Below, piece by piece: positions 34,289 to 43,245 of a stretch of 64,000 nt of DNA. Every line of letters begins with the position of its first letter. The stretch's first letter is position 1. The stretch comes from Sinosporangium siamense (GTDB taxonomy: Bacteria > Actinomycetota > Actinomycetes > Streptosporangiales > Streptosporangiaceae), in the NCBI RefSeq assembly GCF_016863435.1, contig NZ_BOOW01000058.1:1-64000 (forward strand), read 5' to 3'. The notes under the pieces are model-generated. The model saw nothing but the letters and a program-made list of their open reading frames with translations, made no database searches and was not told the origin of the DNA. Both the position numbers and the translations under genes were made by a program.

Positions 34289-35872
34289 TCAGCGGGGCGC
34301 CAGCTGGTTGAGGAAGAGGTTGAAGGCGTAATCGGGGTTACACGTCAGGCCCTTGATTTTCTTCGATCCAGCCACAGGACCGCGCACGTCGTAGAGGAAG
34401 ACGCCCGGAGCCTGATCGACGAGAAGTTTCATGGCATCGGTGTAGATCGCCTTGGCCTTGTCCGGGTCGGTCGCGGTGAAGGTCCCCGCCTTGGCGAGCA
34501 GGCCGTCGAACTCCTTGTTCTTCCAGTAGCTCAGGTTGAAGAACGGCTCCTCACTGGAGTGGAAGAGGGAGAACAGGTTGTCCGCACCGGCGTCACTGTA
34601 GGTCGGCCAATAGAGAACCAGGAAGATGTCCTGGGCCTTGGCCGGGTCGCCCTTGCCGAGCTCCCACTGCTGGTTCCACAGCAGCGGGCTGATCTCGACG
34701 TCCACGCCGATCTTCGAGAACGAGTCCTTGATGAGCGGCGCGAAACGCTTCTGCGCCTGGTTTTCCGCCGCATACGTCAGCTTGAGCTTGAGCCCGCTCA
34801 CCCCGGCCTCGTCCAATAGCGCCTTGGCCTTCGCCAGGTCATAGGTGTAGGTCGGCACATCGGTGCTCCCGGGGAAGACACCCTGCGGCACCGGACCATA
34901 CGCCTTGGAACCGAACCCCTCACCGCCGACCTTGATGATGTCGTCGTACGGCATGGCGTGCGAAAGCGCCTGACGCACCTTCGGATTGTCGAGCGGCTTG
35001 CGCGTGGTGTTGAAGAAGCCCAGATGATTACTGGTCGTGGGGCAGTCATGCACCTCAAGGTTGGGATCGGCCTTGAGCTGGGCCATGTTCTCCAGCGGCG
35101 GAGCCGTCGCGATGTCGACCTGTCCCCCTTGCAGCATCTGCTGCTGGGTCACCGCCTCGGGAGTGATGTGCGCGACCACGGTGGGAAAGGCACCCTTCTG
35201 CCCCCAGTAGCCGTCGAACCCACGCAGCACAACCTGCTTGCCCGCCTCATACGAGGCCACTTGATATGGCCCTGACCCGCCGTCGCCGGTGCCGCGCTCA
35301 AAGTAATTCTGGTCGGCCTTCACCGCGGCCAGAGCCTTCGGGCTGACCATGTAGGCCCCGTGCATCGAGGAGGCGATCAAGTCCATCGGCGCGGCGGACT
35401 TCAGCTTGAACACCAAAGTGTGCTCGTCAGGAGCCTCCACGGACTTCAAAGGCGCCCAGATGAACGACGCCCCGGCACGCTCCTTGGCGGCCTCCACAGA
35501 TGCCTTCGCGGCAGCGGCGTTGAACTTCTCGCCATCGTGGAACGTTACATTCTGCCGCAGCTTGAAGGTCCAGGTCTTCTTGTCGGCACTGGACTCCCAG
35601 CTCTCGGCCAGGGCCGGTCGGAACGGCTCCGCCGACCCCGGCGGGTTCTTCCAGAGCAGCGGCTCATACACGTTGGCCATATAGAAGATCTCGCTGGAGA
35701 ACGACTTCACGGGGTCCCAAGTCGTCACACTCGCGGTCGTCGCCACATTGAGCACACGGGCGGCAGCCGGCTTGGCGCCAGCTCCACCGCCACCGCCACA
35801 CGCGGCCACCGCTGTGAGAGCTACGGCAAGGAGAGCGGCTGCCGTTCCGCGACGGTTGAGGGGGGTTGGCAT
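34289..35872 (-). CDS. orphan peptide-type ABC substrate-binding lipoprotein
   Basis: A 527-residue family 5 extracellular solute-binding protein. Its signal peptide ends in the lipobox LTAVAACG, so it is lipid-anchored outside the membrane. Features include VLNVATTASVTTWDPVKSFS, ANVYEPLLW, TFKLRQNVTFHDGEKFNAAA and the C-terminal GLTCNPDYAFNLFLNQLAPR. It is very close in sequence throughout to the binding protein at 43242-44828, yet has no permease or ATPase genes of its own. Upstream DNA is also duplicated. It may supply the same transporter with altered specificity. The ATG at 35872 is chosen by the signal peptide and AGGTG site. Confidence 0.9.
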   Translation of the reverse strand: MPTPLNRRGTAAALLAVALTAVAACGGGGGAGAKPAAARVLNVATTASVTTWDPVKSFSSEIFYMANVYEPLLWKNPPGSAEPFRPALAESWESSADKKTWTFKLRQNVTFHDGEKFNAAAAKASVEAAKERAGASFIWAPLKSVEAPDEHTLVFKLKSAAPMDLIASSMHGAYMVSPKALAAVKADQNYFERGTGDGGSGPYQVASYEAGKQVVLRGFDGYWGQKGAFPTVVAHITPEAVTQQQMLQGGQVDIATAPPLENMAQLKADPNLEVHDCPTTSNHLGFFNTTRKPLDNPKVRQALSHAMPYDDIIKVGGEGFGSKAYGPVPQGVFPGSTDVPTYTYDLAKAKALLDEAGVSGLKLKLTYAAENQAQKRFAPLIKDSFSKIGVDVEISPLLWNQQWELGKGDPAKAQDIFLVLYWPTYSDAGADNLFSLFHSSEEPFFNLSYWKNKEFDGLLAKAGTFTATDPDKAKAIYTDAMKLLVDQAPGVFLYDVRGPVAGSKKIKGLTCNPDYAFNLFLNQLAPR

Positions 35873-35965
35873 AAGTGGCACCTGATGTTCCGGAGACCTG
35901 CACGAATCCCTGCATTCTGTCCAACCTGCAAAAATACTGTCCAATACCAACAAGCTCGCCACCCC

Positions 35966-35980
35966 ATGCCTTTGAGGCAT
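35966..35980. promoter_or_regulatory. LysR box copy 1
   Basis: ATGCCTTTGAGGCAT fits the T-N11-A dyad of LysR regulators. The same site in slightly altered form (ATGCTTTTCAGGCAT) lies at 44920-44934 before the intact pair. Surrounding bases (ATACTGTCCAATACCAACAA) are also shared, so the orphan binding protein is probably still under the LysR regulator. Confidence 0.6.
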
Positions 35981-35990
35981 AGAGCAGTCG

Positions 35991-36075
35991 AAGTGCATCT
36001 GAGGAGCGGCGCCACCTCCGCTGTTTCCTCGCCGCCGACGACACCGACTCGATCGACCGTCAAGGGCGCCTCACA
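35991..36075 (+). pseudogene. decayed 5' end of a lysR copy
   Basis: Bases here align with codons 3-19 of the intact lysR gene: CGCCACCTCCGCTGTTTCCT matches CGGCACATCCGCTACTTCCT, and CGACCGTCAAGG matches the same string in both. Extra bases break the frame. Its position and orientation relative to the orphan binding protein equal those of lysR at 44959, so a block of binding protein, promoter and lysR start was duplicated and the regulator copy was lost. Confidence 0.6.
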
Positions 36076-36232
36076 GGAATGCCCCTCCCCACCAGGAGAG
36101 CGATCCGGCGCGACTGCTGGATTACCTCTGAAGGAAAATCAGTCGAATATAAACCTCTCGCATTGACCAGAAATCCTGGTTTGATCGAAACGGACCCGGA
36201 CGAGATATCGACGACGGCGAGGTCAGCAGCAC

Positions 36233-36772
36233 ATGGATGAGTGGGATCTGCTCGGCTTCGAGCACCTGGCCGGACGGCACGCGAACTTCAAGGCGGGCTC
36301 ACCTGACCTGCCGAGCATCGTCGAGACCATGGCCGTCCTAGGCGAGATCGACTGCCCCGACCTGCCGATCAAGGTCGCCGAGCACCGCTGGCGTACCTAT
36401 GTCGGTGCGCCAGAAGAATTGAAGTGGCTGAAGGGCGACCGCCTTCTGCACACCGACTACAACCCGGTCAACGTGCTGCTAACCGAGTGGGGTGCTCACC
36501 TGCTCGACTGGGCCTGGCCGACCAGGGGCGCCGGATGGATCGACCCGGCCACGCTGATCCTGCGCCTGATCGCGGGAGGGCACACCCCTCAAGCGGCGGA
36601 GGATGTGGTCCGCGATCTCCCGGCATGGAAGAGCGCGCCATCCGAAGGGGTTGAGGTGTTCGCTCGCGCCAACGTGCGTGTGTGGGAGGAGATCAGGAGC
36701 AATGACTCCTCCCCGTGGATCAAGGCGATGGCACACGCCGCAGGTGCTTGGGCAAAGCACCGGACCTCGTAG
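36233..36772 (+). CDS. aminoglycoside phosphotransferase-like protein, N-lobe missing
   Basis: A 179-residue protein with the C-lobe of the APH/choline-kinase fold. LLHTDYNPVNVLLTEWGAHL carries the catalytic HxDxxxxN-like motif (H, D, N present), and LLDWAWPTRGAGWIDPATLI supplies the metal-binding Asp. The family usually has 270-300 residues. Here the ATP-binding N-lobe is absent, as the frame opens at MDEWDLLGFEHLAGRHANF, which is normally mid-protein. It is probably a 5'-truncated relic, though a start codon is present. It adjoins the duplication edge. A terminator follows. Confidence 0.6.
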   Translation: MDEWDLLGFEHLAGRHANFKAGSPDLPSIVETMAVLGEIDCPDLPIKVAEHRWRTYVGAPEELKWLKGDRLLHTDYNPVNVLLTEWGAHLLDWAWPTRGAGWIDPATLILRLIAGGHTPQAAEDVVRDLPAWKSAPSEGVEVFARANVRVWEEIRSNDSSPWIKAMAHAAGAWAKHRTS

Positions 36773-36854
36773 ATAGACGGGATCGTCCGGTCGCCGGTAT
36801 CCACGCCAAGGGCAGTACAAAGTCAGCACGGGTGCTGGCAACAACCACAAGAGA

Positions 36855-36897
36855 CCCCAGCTTGCTCGGTCAGAGGCGCAAGCTGGGGCTTCCTTTT
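36855..36897. terminator. bidirectional terminator
   Basis: CCCCAGCTTG pairs perfectly with CAAGCTGGGG around a 14-base loop, followed by CTTCCTTTT. It separates the kinase-like gene from the end of the converging hydrolase operon. Confidence 0.8.
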
Positions 36898-36905
36898 GAG
36901 TGGTG

Positions 36906-38717
36906 CTAGCAGTTGGCCCCGAGCTTTTCGGCCGCGCGTACGGCGCTGCCCCAGGCGAACTCGTTGTTGTCGCTGAAGTAGTAGTAGGAAGCGCCGTTAG
37001 GCATCATGGCCACGGTGATGCCGCCAAACCCGGACATGAACGGAACGTGGTACGTGCAACCGCCAGACGCGGCGGGCGGGAAGGCGCTGGCCCACGTGCT
37101 GTTGTTGTACAGCAGCGGCACGTTGGCCGTGGGCAGGCCGCGGTCGGCCGGGTTGCGCTGCATGGTGTCGGCCAGGACCTTGGGGTGCAGGACCTGGTTG
37201 CGCCCGATCTTGCCGTTGTCGTTGTTGAGGAGTTTGGCGACCTTGGCGATGTCGTCGGTGTTCCAGAACAACCCATAGCCACCGTACGGCGCCCCCTGCG
37301 GGCTGTTGTCCGTGCGCAGCGTGGTCATGGTCCCGGCGCTGAGCTTGAGGGGGGCGAACACCTCGTCACGCAGCAGCGAGAACGCGTCACGGTGACGGCT
37401 GCCCTGCTTGTCGAGGTAGGCGCCCATCGCCCGGGTGGCGAGGAACGTGTCGGAGGTGTGGTAGATCCACCGCTTACCCGGCGCCTCCTTGGTGTCGTAT
37501 TGCAGGGCGGCCCGCATCTTGTCGCGCAACGACTCGCTGCCGAGGAACGCCCCCATCGAGGTGTCCTCGTCCGCCATGTAGTCGGGCGAACCGTACTTGC
37601 CGGTCGCCATGTCGAGGGCGTTCTCCAGCGTGATGTTCTTCCAGTCGGCCGCCGCGCGCCGGGCCTCGGGGATGAGGTTTCCGATGCGCTGATCGCCCAC
37701 CTGGAGCCCGTACTTCTGCGCCAGCCGCATGTGCGCCACCGAGGCGAACGCCGTCTTGGCCGTCGAATACGACGGAAGACGCATGTCCCCGCAGAAAGCG
37801 TAGGTCCCGTGCCGGGTCTGACACCCGGACACGTAGTTCACACCCTTGTAGAGCAGGCCATAGACCGTGAGGTGCTCACGCGTGACACCGGTCCCCGCCC
37901 CAAAACGGGCCAGGTCGATCCCGGGATAGTCCACCGCGAGCTGCTCAAACGGCTTGGTGGGCAGCCGGGCACCCACCTCGGCAGCATGAGCCGCCCGAAG
38001 CCCCTGGGCGCCGTGCACCCGGTAGGGCTGGTAGGTAGCCGGAAGCTGTCCCCACATGTCGAACTTGATGCTGAGACACGTCTCCTGCGTGACCTGGTAC
38101 CGCACCTGGCTCACCGAAGACCGGTTGAACAGGAACGACATCGCCCCGTTCTGCGTGCAGTTGTGGTTCCGGAACACCAGGGCGAACGGGAACGAAGCCC
38201 GCGACCACCCGTTGTCGCCGTTCTCCCGCCATACCCGGCCGGGCCCGGTGATGAGGTTCCAGGTGGGATGTCCGGTGATCACCAGGCCCTGCACTTTGGG
38301 CACAAGGTGGCTGCCGGTCTGGGTGAACTCCAGCGAGATCTCCGGCAGATGCCGGGCCGGGTTGTCCCCGTCACCGAGGTCGTTGTCGTCGTCCCGCACC
38401 TCCTTGAGGCCGCCGCCGGTGGCCTCCCCGCTCAGGGTGAGCCTGCCCTCGAAGGTGTGCGCCGGCATGGCGGCCTGCTCGGGTACGGCGAAGGCCTCGT
38501 CGGCCACCGGTGCGGACGCCGTGCCGTTGAGCAGGTCGGCCGAGGTCAAAACGCTCCGGTCGACCGCGCCCGACCCGGTCAGGGGATCGCCGGGTACGGC
38601 ACCGCCACGATGAGCGGCTTCCGAAACGTCGGGGGTGGTCGCGGCGGCAGGGCTGACCGCCACGGCGGCCAGGAGAAGTGAGGTGATCGCAGTACGTAAC
38701 ACCAGGGGGGTGCGCAT
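36906..38717 (-). CDS. secreted serine hydrolase (class C beta-lactamase fold)
   Basis: A 603-residue exported enzyme. Residues 1-28 (MRTPLVLRTAITSLLLAAVAVSPAAA) are a signal peptide. Residues to about 230 form an all-beta region of unknown type, and the rest is a serine beta-lactamase/DD-peptidase fold. The nucleophile motif is YSTAKTAF (S-T-A-K), the YxN position reads IYHTSDTF, and the GYGLFW and FGGITVAM regions follow. Such proteins are esterases, amidases or peptidases. The ATG has GGAG six bases upstream and lies 38 bp after the nitrilase-like gene, so it is the last gene of the peptide-import operon. An inflated frame upstream of 38717 is spurious. Confidence 0.85.
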   Translation of the reverse strand: MRTPLVLRTAITSLLLAAVAVSPAAATTPDVSEAAHRGGAVPGDPLTGSGAVDRSVLTSADLLNGTASAPVADEAFAVPEQAAMPAHTFEGRLTLSGEATGGGLKEVRDDDNDLGDGDNPARHLPEISLEFTQTGSHLVPKVQGLVITGHPTWNLITGPGRVWRENGDNGWSRASFPFALVFRNHNCTQNGAMSFLFNRSSVSQVRYQVTQETCLSIKFDMWGQLPATYQPYRVHGAQGLRAAHAAEVGARLPTKPFEQLAVDYPGIDLARFGAGTGVTREHLTVYGLLYKGVNYVSGCQTRHGTYAFCGDMRLPSYSTAKTAFASVAHMRLAQKYGLQVGDQRIGNLIPEARRAAADWKNITLENALDMATGKYGSPDYMADEDTSMGAFLGSESLRDKMRAALQYDTKEAPGKRWIYHTSDTFLATRAMGAYLDKQGSRHRDAFSLLRDEVFAPLKLSAGTMTTLRTDNSPQGAPYGGYGLFWNTDDIAKVAKLLNNDNGKIGRNQVLHPKVLADTMQRNPADRGLPTANVPLLYNNSTWASAFPPAASGGCTYHVPFMSGFGGITVAMMPNGASYYYFSDNNEFAWGSAVRAAEKLGANC

Positions 38718-38755
38718 TATTGCTCCAAAACCACGAAAAACGTCGAGGGTGGCGG

Positions 38756-39649
38756 TCACGCGACAGGGGTGACGGGGAACGGGCCGAGGTCGCGCATCAC
38801 CTCCCCCGTGCTGTAGCCGTACAGAGCGGGCGGGAACGGCGGCGGCGCGTCGCGGAGTTGCTTCCACAGAGCGTTGAGCCCGGCGGTGCCGTGTTCCCTG
38901 ACGGTGGAGACGAGGTCGAGGTCGAGGTAGACGGTGAGGTATTCCTCGCCGTCGCCGGCCTCGGCGAGCACGCGCCCCTCGGGGTCGACGATCACACTGC
39001 GGCCGGTGCCGAAGAGTTTGCCCACGTTGGGGTTGATCAGGTAGAGCTGGTTGGTGATGGCGTTGGCGCGGGCGAGCACGAGTTCCTGGGCCCGGTCGCA
39101 GGTGCGGGTGTAGGTCGGCTGGATGATCACCTCGGCGCCCATCCATCCGAGCGTGCGGGAGATCTCCGGCACCCAGCCGTCGTAGCAGATGGCGAGCCCG
39201 AAGCGGCCCACGCCGGGGATGTCGAAGGTGACATGCTCGTCGCCCGGCACGCACGACTCGTGCGGCATCCACGGGAACAGCTTGCGATAGCGCGCCACGA
39301 TCTCACCCTCGGGCGACACGGCGATCGCGGTGTTGTGAATCTTGTCGCCGACACGCTCGATGATGGTCCCGGGAACGATCCACTTCCCGACCTCCGCGGC
39401 GATCCGGCACACCTCGTCGGTGAGGGGGCCCGGGATCGGCTCGGCGATGTCCTGGAACAACCCGGGGATGACCGGGCTGTCGAAGCTGCCGAGTCCCGTG
39501 AGGTAAAGCTCGGGGAAGACCAGCAGGTCGACGGCGGGCATGGACGCCGCCATGGTGCGCACCTCGAACCGGAACTTCTCCAGCGTCGCGGCGGGGTCGC
39601 CCACGACGGGCGCAACCTGTGCGGCGGTGACCCCGATGATTCTGCTCAA
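38756..39649 (-). CDS. carbon-nitrogen hydrolase (nitrilase superfamily)
   Basis: A 297-residue amidase of the nitrilase superfamily with the full Glu-Lys-Cys triad: LLVFPELYL (Glu47), ARYRKLFPW (Lys123) and LAICYDGWVPE (Cys155). The TTG start overlaps the stop of the ABC ATPase (TTGA) and has GGAG upstream. It hydrolyses an amide or nitrile C-N bond inside the cell. Its coupling to the importer implies that the imported compound is an amide or short peptide derivative. An upstream extension of the open frame is a shadow of the ATPase gene. Confidence 0.9.
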   Translation of the reverse strand: MSRIIGVTAAQVAPVVGDPAATLEKFRFEVRTMAASMPAVDLLVFPELYLTGLGSFDSPVIPGLFQDIAEPIPGPLTDEVCRIAAEVGKWIVPGTIIERVGDKIHNTAIAVSPEGEIVARYRKLFPWMPHESCVPGDEHVTFDIPGVGRFGLAICYDGWVPEISRTLGWMGAEVIIQPTYTRTCDRAQELVLARANAITNQLYLINPNVGKLFGTGRSVIVDPEGRVLAEAGDGEEYLTVYLDLDLVSTVREHGTAGLNALWKQLRDAPPPFPPALYGYSTGEVMRDLGPFPVTPVA

Positions 39650-40431
39650 GGTTGAACTCCAAGTGATAGGTCCATCGACGCGCGGCCCCGGCCGGGCACG
39701 GAGTCGAGGAGTTGTCGGGTGTAGTCGTGCGCTGGTGCGTCGAACAGCTGCTCGGCGGGGGCCTCCTCGACGAGGCGCCCGCCGTACATCACCCCCACCC
39801 GGTCGGCGAGGTGGCGCACGACGGCGAGGTCGTGGCTGATCAGGAGGTAGGCGGGGCCGTCGTCGGCGCGCAGGTCGGCGAGGAGGTTGAGGATCTGCGC
39901 CTGTACCGACACGTCCAGTGCCGAGGTGGGCTCGTCCAGGACCAGCAGGCGTGGCCGCAGCGCCAGTGCGCGGGCAAGCGCGACGCGCTGAGCCTGCCCG
40001 CCGGACAGTTCGTGCGGATAGCGGGAGAGATGCGCGGTGCCGAGGCCGAGGCGTTCGAGGTCGGCGACGACCTCCTCGCGCAGGGCGGCGCCTTTGGAGC
40101 CGGTGCGGATCCGCATCGGTTCGGCGACCAGGCGTTCGATGGTCATGCGCGGGTTGAGCGAGGCGTGCGGGTTCTGGAACACGATCTGCACGCGGCGGCG
40201 CAGCAGCCGCAGCTCGCCCGAGCTGATTTTGGCGGTGTCGGCGCCGTCGACCACGACCGATCCGCTGCTGGGGCGGATGAGGCCGAGCACGCATCGCGCG
40301 AGCGTCGTCTTGCCGGAGCCGGACTCGCCGACCACGGCGTAGGTCTCGCCGGGGGCCACCGACAGGTCGACGCCGTCGACGGCCCGCACCGCGCCGAACG
40401 TCTTCACCAGGCCCGTGACGGACAGGATCAC
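39646..40431 (-). CDS. oligopeptide-type ABC ATPase (DppF-like)
   Basis: A 261-residue ATPase: Walker A GESGSGKTT, Q-loop FQNPHASLNPR, signature LSGGQAQRVALARAL, Walker B RLLVLDEPTSALD, and the H-loop in YLLISHDLAVV. FQNPHASLNPR is typical of the Dpp/Opp type. It is shorter than usual for DppF, ending soon after the core in place of the cysteine-containing oligopeptide C-terminal domain. GTG start and stop both overlap neighbours. Confidence 0.9.
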   Translation of the reverse strand: MILSVTGLVKTFGAVRAVDGVDLSVAPGETYAVVGESGSGKTTLARCVLGLIRPSSGSVVVDGADTAKISSGELRLLRRRVQIVFQNPHASLNPRMTIERLVAEPMRIRTGSKGAALREEVVADLERLGLGTAHLSRYPHELSGGQAQRVALARALALRPRLLVLDEPTSALDVSVQAQILNLLADLRADDGPAYLLISHDLAVVRHLADRVGVMYGGRLVEEAPAEQLFDAPAHDYTRQLLDSVPGRGRASMDLSLGVQP

Positions 40432-41345
40432 GCGGCACCTCCGGGGAAATGGCAGGCCACGCCGTCGCGCGCGGCCGGCAGCTCGGTCCGGCAGAGGTCG
40501 CGGACGTCGGTGCAACGGTCGGCGAAGGAGCAGCCCTGGTCGGCGTGCGTCACACTGCCCGGGATGGAGTCGAGCCGCCCGCGGGGGGCGTCGAGCCGGG
40601 GCAGCGCGCCGAGCAGCGCCCGCGTGTAGGGGTGGCGGGGCCCGTCGAGTACGGCGGAAGCCGTACCCTCCTCGACTACCCGGCCGGCGTAGAGCACGTA
40701 GACGCGGTCGCAGATGTCGCGTGCCTCGGCGAGGTTGTGGGTCACGAACATCACGCCGAAGCCGTGTTCGCGTTGCAGCTGGAGCAGGAGGCGGAGGATC
40801 TGCCGGGCCACGGTCACGTCGAGCGCGGTCGTGGCCTCGTCGGCGATGACCAGCGACGGCTCGCACGAGAGCGCGAGCGCGATCATGCAGCGCTGGAGCA
40901 TGCCACCGGAGAGCTGGTGCGGGTAGGCATTGAGCACGCGGTCCGGCAGTTCGACCGATGTGAGCAGCTCGGCCGCCCTGGCGTATGCCGCCTTTCTAGT
41001 GCATCCGGTGTGGGCGCGCAGCACCCTGACGAACTGCCCCCCGATGGTGGTCACCGGGTCGAAAGCGGTGCCGGGGTTCTGGAACACCATGGTGACCTCA
41101 CGGCCCCGGATGGCCCGCCTGTCCTGCCCGAGCAGGTCACGGCCACCGAGCACGACCCGCCCGGAGGCGTGCGCGCCGGGGGGCAGCAGGCCGAGTACGG
41201 CGAGGCCCGTCAGGGTCTTGCCGCAGCCGGTCTCGCCGACCACGCCGACGATCTCGCCGGGGCCGACCCGCAGGCTCACCCCGCGCACCGGCCGCCCGTT
41301 TCCGATGGAGATCTCCAGATCCTCCACACTCAGCAGGGTCGTCAC
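40428..41345 (-). CDS. oligopeptide-type ABC ATPase (DppD-like)
   Basis: A 305-residue ATPase: Walker A GETGCGKTL, signature LSGGMLQRCMIALAL, Walker B SLVIADEATTALD, H-loop FVTHNLAEA. The C-terminal oligopeptide transporter domain is present with its cysteine set (DQGCSFADRCTDVRDLCR...VACHF), which in relatives holds an iron-sulfur cluster or disulfides. The start is a GTG overlapping the permease stop. It partners with the DppF-like subunit to power import. Confidence 0.9.
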   Translation of the reverse strand: MTTLLSVEDLEISIGNGRPVRGVSLRVGPGEIVGVVGETGCGKTLTGLAVLGLLPPGAHASGRVVLGGRDLLGQDRRAIRGREVTMVFQNPGTAFDPVTTIGGQFVRVLRAHTGCTRKAAYARAAELLTSVELPDRVLNAYPHQLSGGMLQRCMIALALSCEPSLVIADEATTALDVTVARQILRLLLQLQREHGFGVMFVTHNLAEARDICDRVYVLYAGRVVEEGTASAVLDGPRHPYTRALLGALPRLDAPRGRLDSIPGSVTHADQGCSFADRCTDVRDLCRTELPAARDGVACHFPGGAA

Positions 41346-42232
41346 CGGCCCACCTCCCTCGGGTCGAGCGCGTCGCGCAGGGCGTCGCCCAGCAGGTTGA
41401 AGCCGAGCACCGCGAGGAAGATCGCCGCGCCGGGGAAGGCCGACATCCACCAGTGGGAGAAGACGTAAGTCCGGCCTTCTGCCACCATGAGTCCCCAGTC
41501 GGGTGTGGGCGGCTGCGCGCCGAGGCCGATGAAGGCCAGCGAGCCGGCGGCCAGCAGCACGGTGCCGATGTCGGTCGTGGCCTGCACAAGGATGGGCGAG
41601 GAGCAGTTCGGCAGGATATGCCGCCGCATGATGGTGATGTCACGCAATCCGAGCGTGCGGGCCCCCTCCACGAACGGGCGTTCCCGCAGCGAGAGCGCGA
41701 GGCCCCGCACCAGGCGGGCATACCACGGCCACCACGACACGACCAGCGCGATCGCCGCGTTCCAGAGCGACGGGCCGAGCAGGCTCACGACGACCATGGC
41801 GAGCAGCAGTGGCGGGAAGGCGAGGAACATGTCCGCCACCCGCATGATCGCCTCGTCGAGGCGCCCGCCGCGGAACCCCGCGATGAGCCCGAGCGGCACC
41901 CCGACGAGTACGGCGAGGCCGACGACCGCCATCGACACCAGGAGAGCCGGGCGTGCGCCGTACACGATGCGCGACAGGATGTCGCGGCCCATCGCGTCGG
42001 TGCCGAACCAGTGGGTGAGGCTCGGGGCGAGGTTGCGGTCGGCGACGCTGGCCGCGCCGGCGCCCTGCTCGGGGAACGGCGCGAGCAGCGGCGCGAACGC
42101 CGCGACCAGCACAAGCAGGGCGACGAGGGCGAAGCCGAGCACGGCGGGCCCGTCGCGCAGGAGCCTGCGGTAGACGCCGCGTTCGGGGAGCGTCGCGATC
42201 GGCGGGGTCTTCGACATGGACAGCAGGCTCAT
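41342..42232 (-). CDS. oligopeptide-type ABC permease (DppC-like)
   Basis: A 296-residue inner-membrane subunit with an N-terminal segment, a periplasmic loop containing HWFGTDAMGRDILSRIVYGAR, characteristic of DppC, and five further segments. The coupling-helix motif is EGARTLGLRDITIMRRHILPN. It overlaps both neighbours by four bases. Confidence 0.95.
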   Translation of the reverse strand: MSLLSMSKTPPIATLPERGVYRRLLRDGPAVLGFALVALLVLVAAFAPLLAPFPEQGAGAASVADRNLAPSLTHWFGTDAMGRDILSRIVYGARPALLVSMAVVGLAVLVGVPLGLIAGFRGGRLDEAIMRVADMFLAFPPLLLAMVVVSLLGPSLWNAAIALVVSWWPWYARLVRGLALSLRERPFVEGARTLGLRDITIMRRHILPNCSSPILVQATTDIGTVLLAAGSLAFIGLGAQPPTPDWGLMVAEGRTYVFSHWWMSAFPGAAIFLAVLGFNLLGDALRDALDPREVGR

Positions 42233-43245
42233 GCCAGCCCCACCCTCGGGTCGAGCCGGGCCTGGATCAGGTCGACGACCAGGTTGACCAGCACATACCC
42301 GACGGCGCCGAGTACGGTGACGCCCATGATGGCCGGATAGTCGACGTTGAGCAGCGCCTGAGCGGCGAACTGCCCGAGGCCGGGCCAGTTGAACACGACC
42401 TCCACGAAGAAGGTGCCGGTCAGGGAGTAGGCGAGGGTGAGGCCGAACACCGTCGTCACCGGCGGCAGCGCGTTGCGGAGCGCGATGCGCCAGGTCACGG
42501 TGCGCTCGGCCAGACCGTAGGCCCGTGCCGTACGGACGTGGTCCTGGGAAAGCGTTTCGATCATGGTTGCCCTGGTCATCCTGGCCACCACTCCGGCCGG
42601 GTAGGCCGCGAGGGTCGCGGCGGGGAGCAGGATGTGGAGGAAAGCGTCACCGAAGGCCGTCATGTTGCCCGTGAGGAGGGCGTCCACGGTGTAGAGGCCG
42701 GTCAGCTCGGTGATCGGGGAGACGAACGGCGTTTCGGGCCCGAGGCGTCCCGTCGGGGGGAGCAGGCCGAGCGCCCGGACGAACACCACTTGCAACAGCA
42801 GACCCAGCCAGAACGCCGGCATCGAGACACCCCCGATGCTGAGCAGCCTGATGAGATGGTCAAGCTTGGTGCCTTTGCGGCGGGCCGCGATCACCCCGAG
42901 CACCAGCCCGACGGCGACGGCCACCACCATCGCCACGATCAGGAGTTCGAGGGTGGCCGGCAGGCGGGTGCCGATCTCCTGGAGCACCGGCTGCTTCGTG
43001 CCGATCGAGTCGCCCCAGTCGCCGGTCAGCATGTCGCTGAGGTATCGCCAGAACTGGATGTGCAGCGGCTGGTCCAGCCCGAGCTCCCGCTCCACCCTGG
43101 CGATGTCCGCCGGTTGTGCTTTCGGGCCGATGTAGGCCACTGCCGGGCTCGCCGGCACCACCCTCGCCAGGAGGAAGGTCGCCAGCATCACACCGAGAAG
43201 CACCAGGGCGGAGGTGGCTGCTCTGCGGAGCAGGAATCGTGTCAT
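42229..43245 (-). CDS. oligopeptide-type ABC permease (DppB-like)
   Basis: A 338-residue inner-membrane subunit with six segments. Markers are MTRFLLRRAATSALVLLGVM at the start, ELGLDQPLHIQFWRYLSDML, and the coupling helix region RTARAYGLAERTVTWRIALRNALPP. It overlaps the binding-protein gene stop (ATGA), so the operon order is binding protein, DppB, DppC, DppD, DppF. Confidence 0.95.
   Translation of the reverse strand: MTRFLLRRAATSALVLLGVMLATFLLARVVPASPAVAYIGPKAQPADIARVERELGLDQPLHIQFWRYLSDMLTGDWGDSIGTKQPVLQEIGTRLPATLELLIVAMVVAVAVGLVLGVIAARRKGTKLDHLIRLLSIGGVSMPAFWLGLLLQVVFVRALGLLPPTGRLGPETPFVSPITELTGLYTVDALLTGNMTAFGDAFLHILLPAATLAAYPAGVVARMTRATMIETLSQDHVRTARAYGLAERTVTWRIALRNALPPVTTVFGLTLAYSLTGTFFVEVVFNWPGLGQFAAQALLNVDYPAIMGVTVLGAVGYVLVNLVVDLIQARLDPRVGLA

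Noticed and set aside
36900-38681. 593-codon plus-strand open frame
   Set aside because: Antisense to the secreted serine hydrolase; long open antisense frames are normal at this GC content.
38718-39272. N-terminal extension of the serine hydrolase
   Set aside because: It overlaps the nitrilase-like gene in another frame, and the signal peptide begins at 38717.
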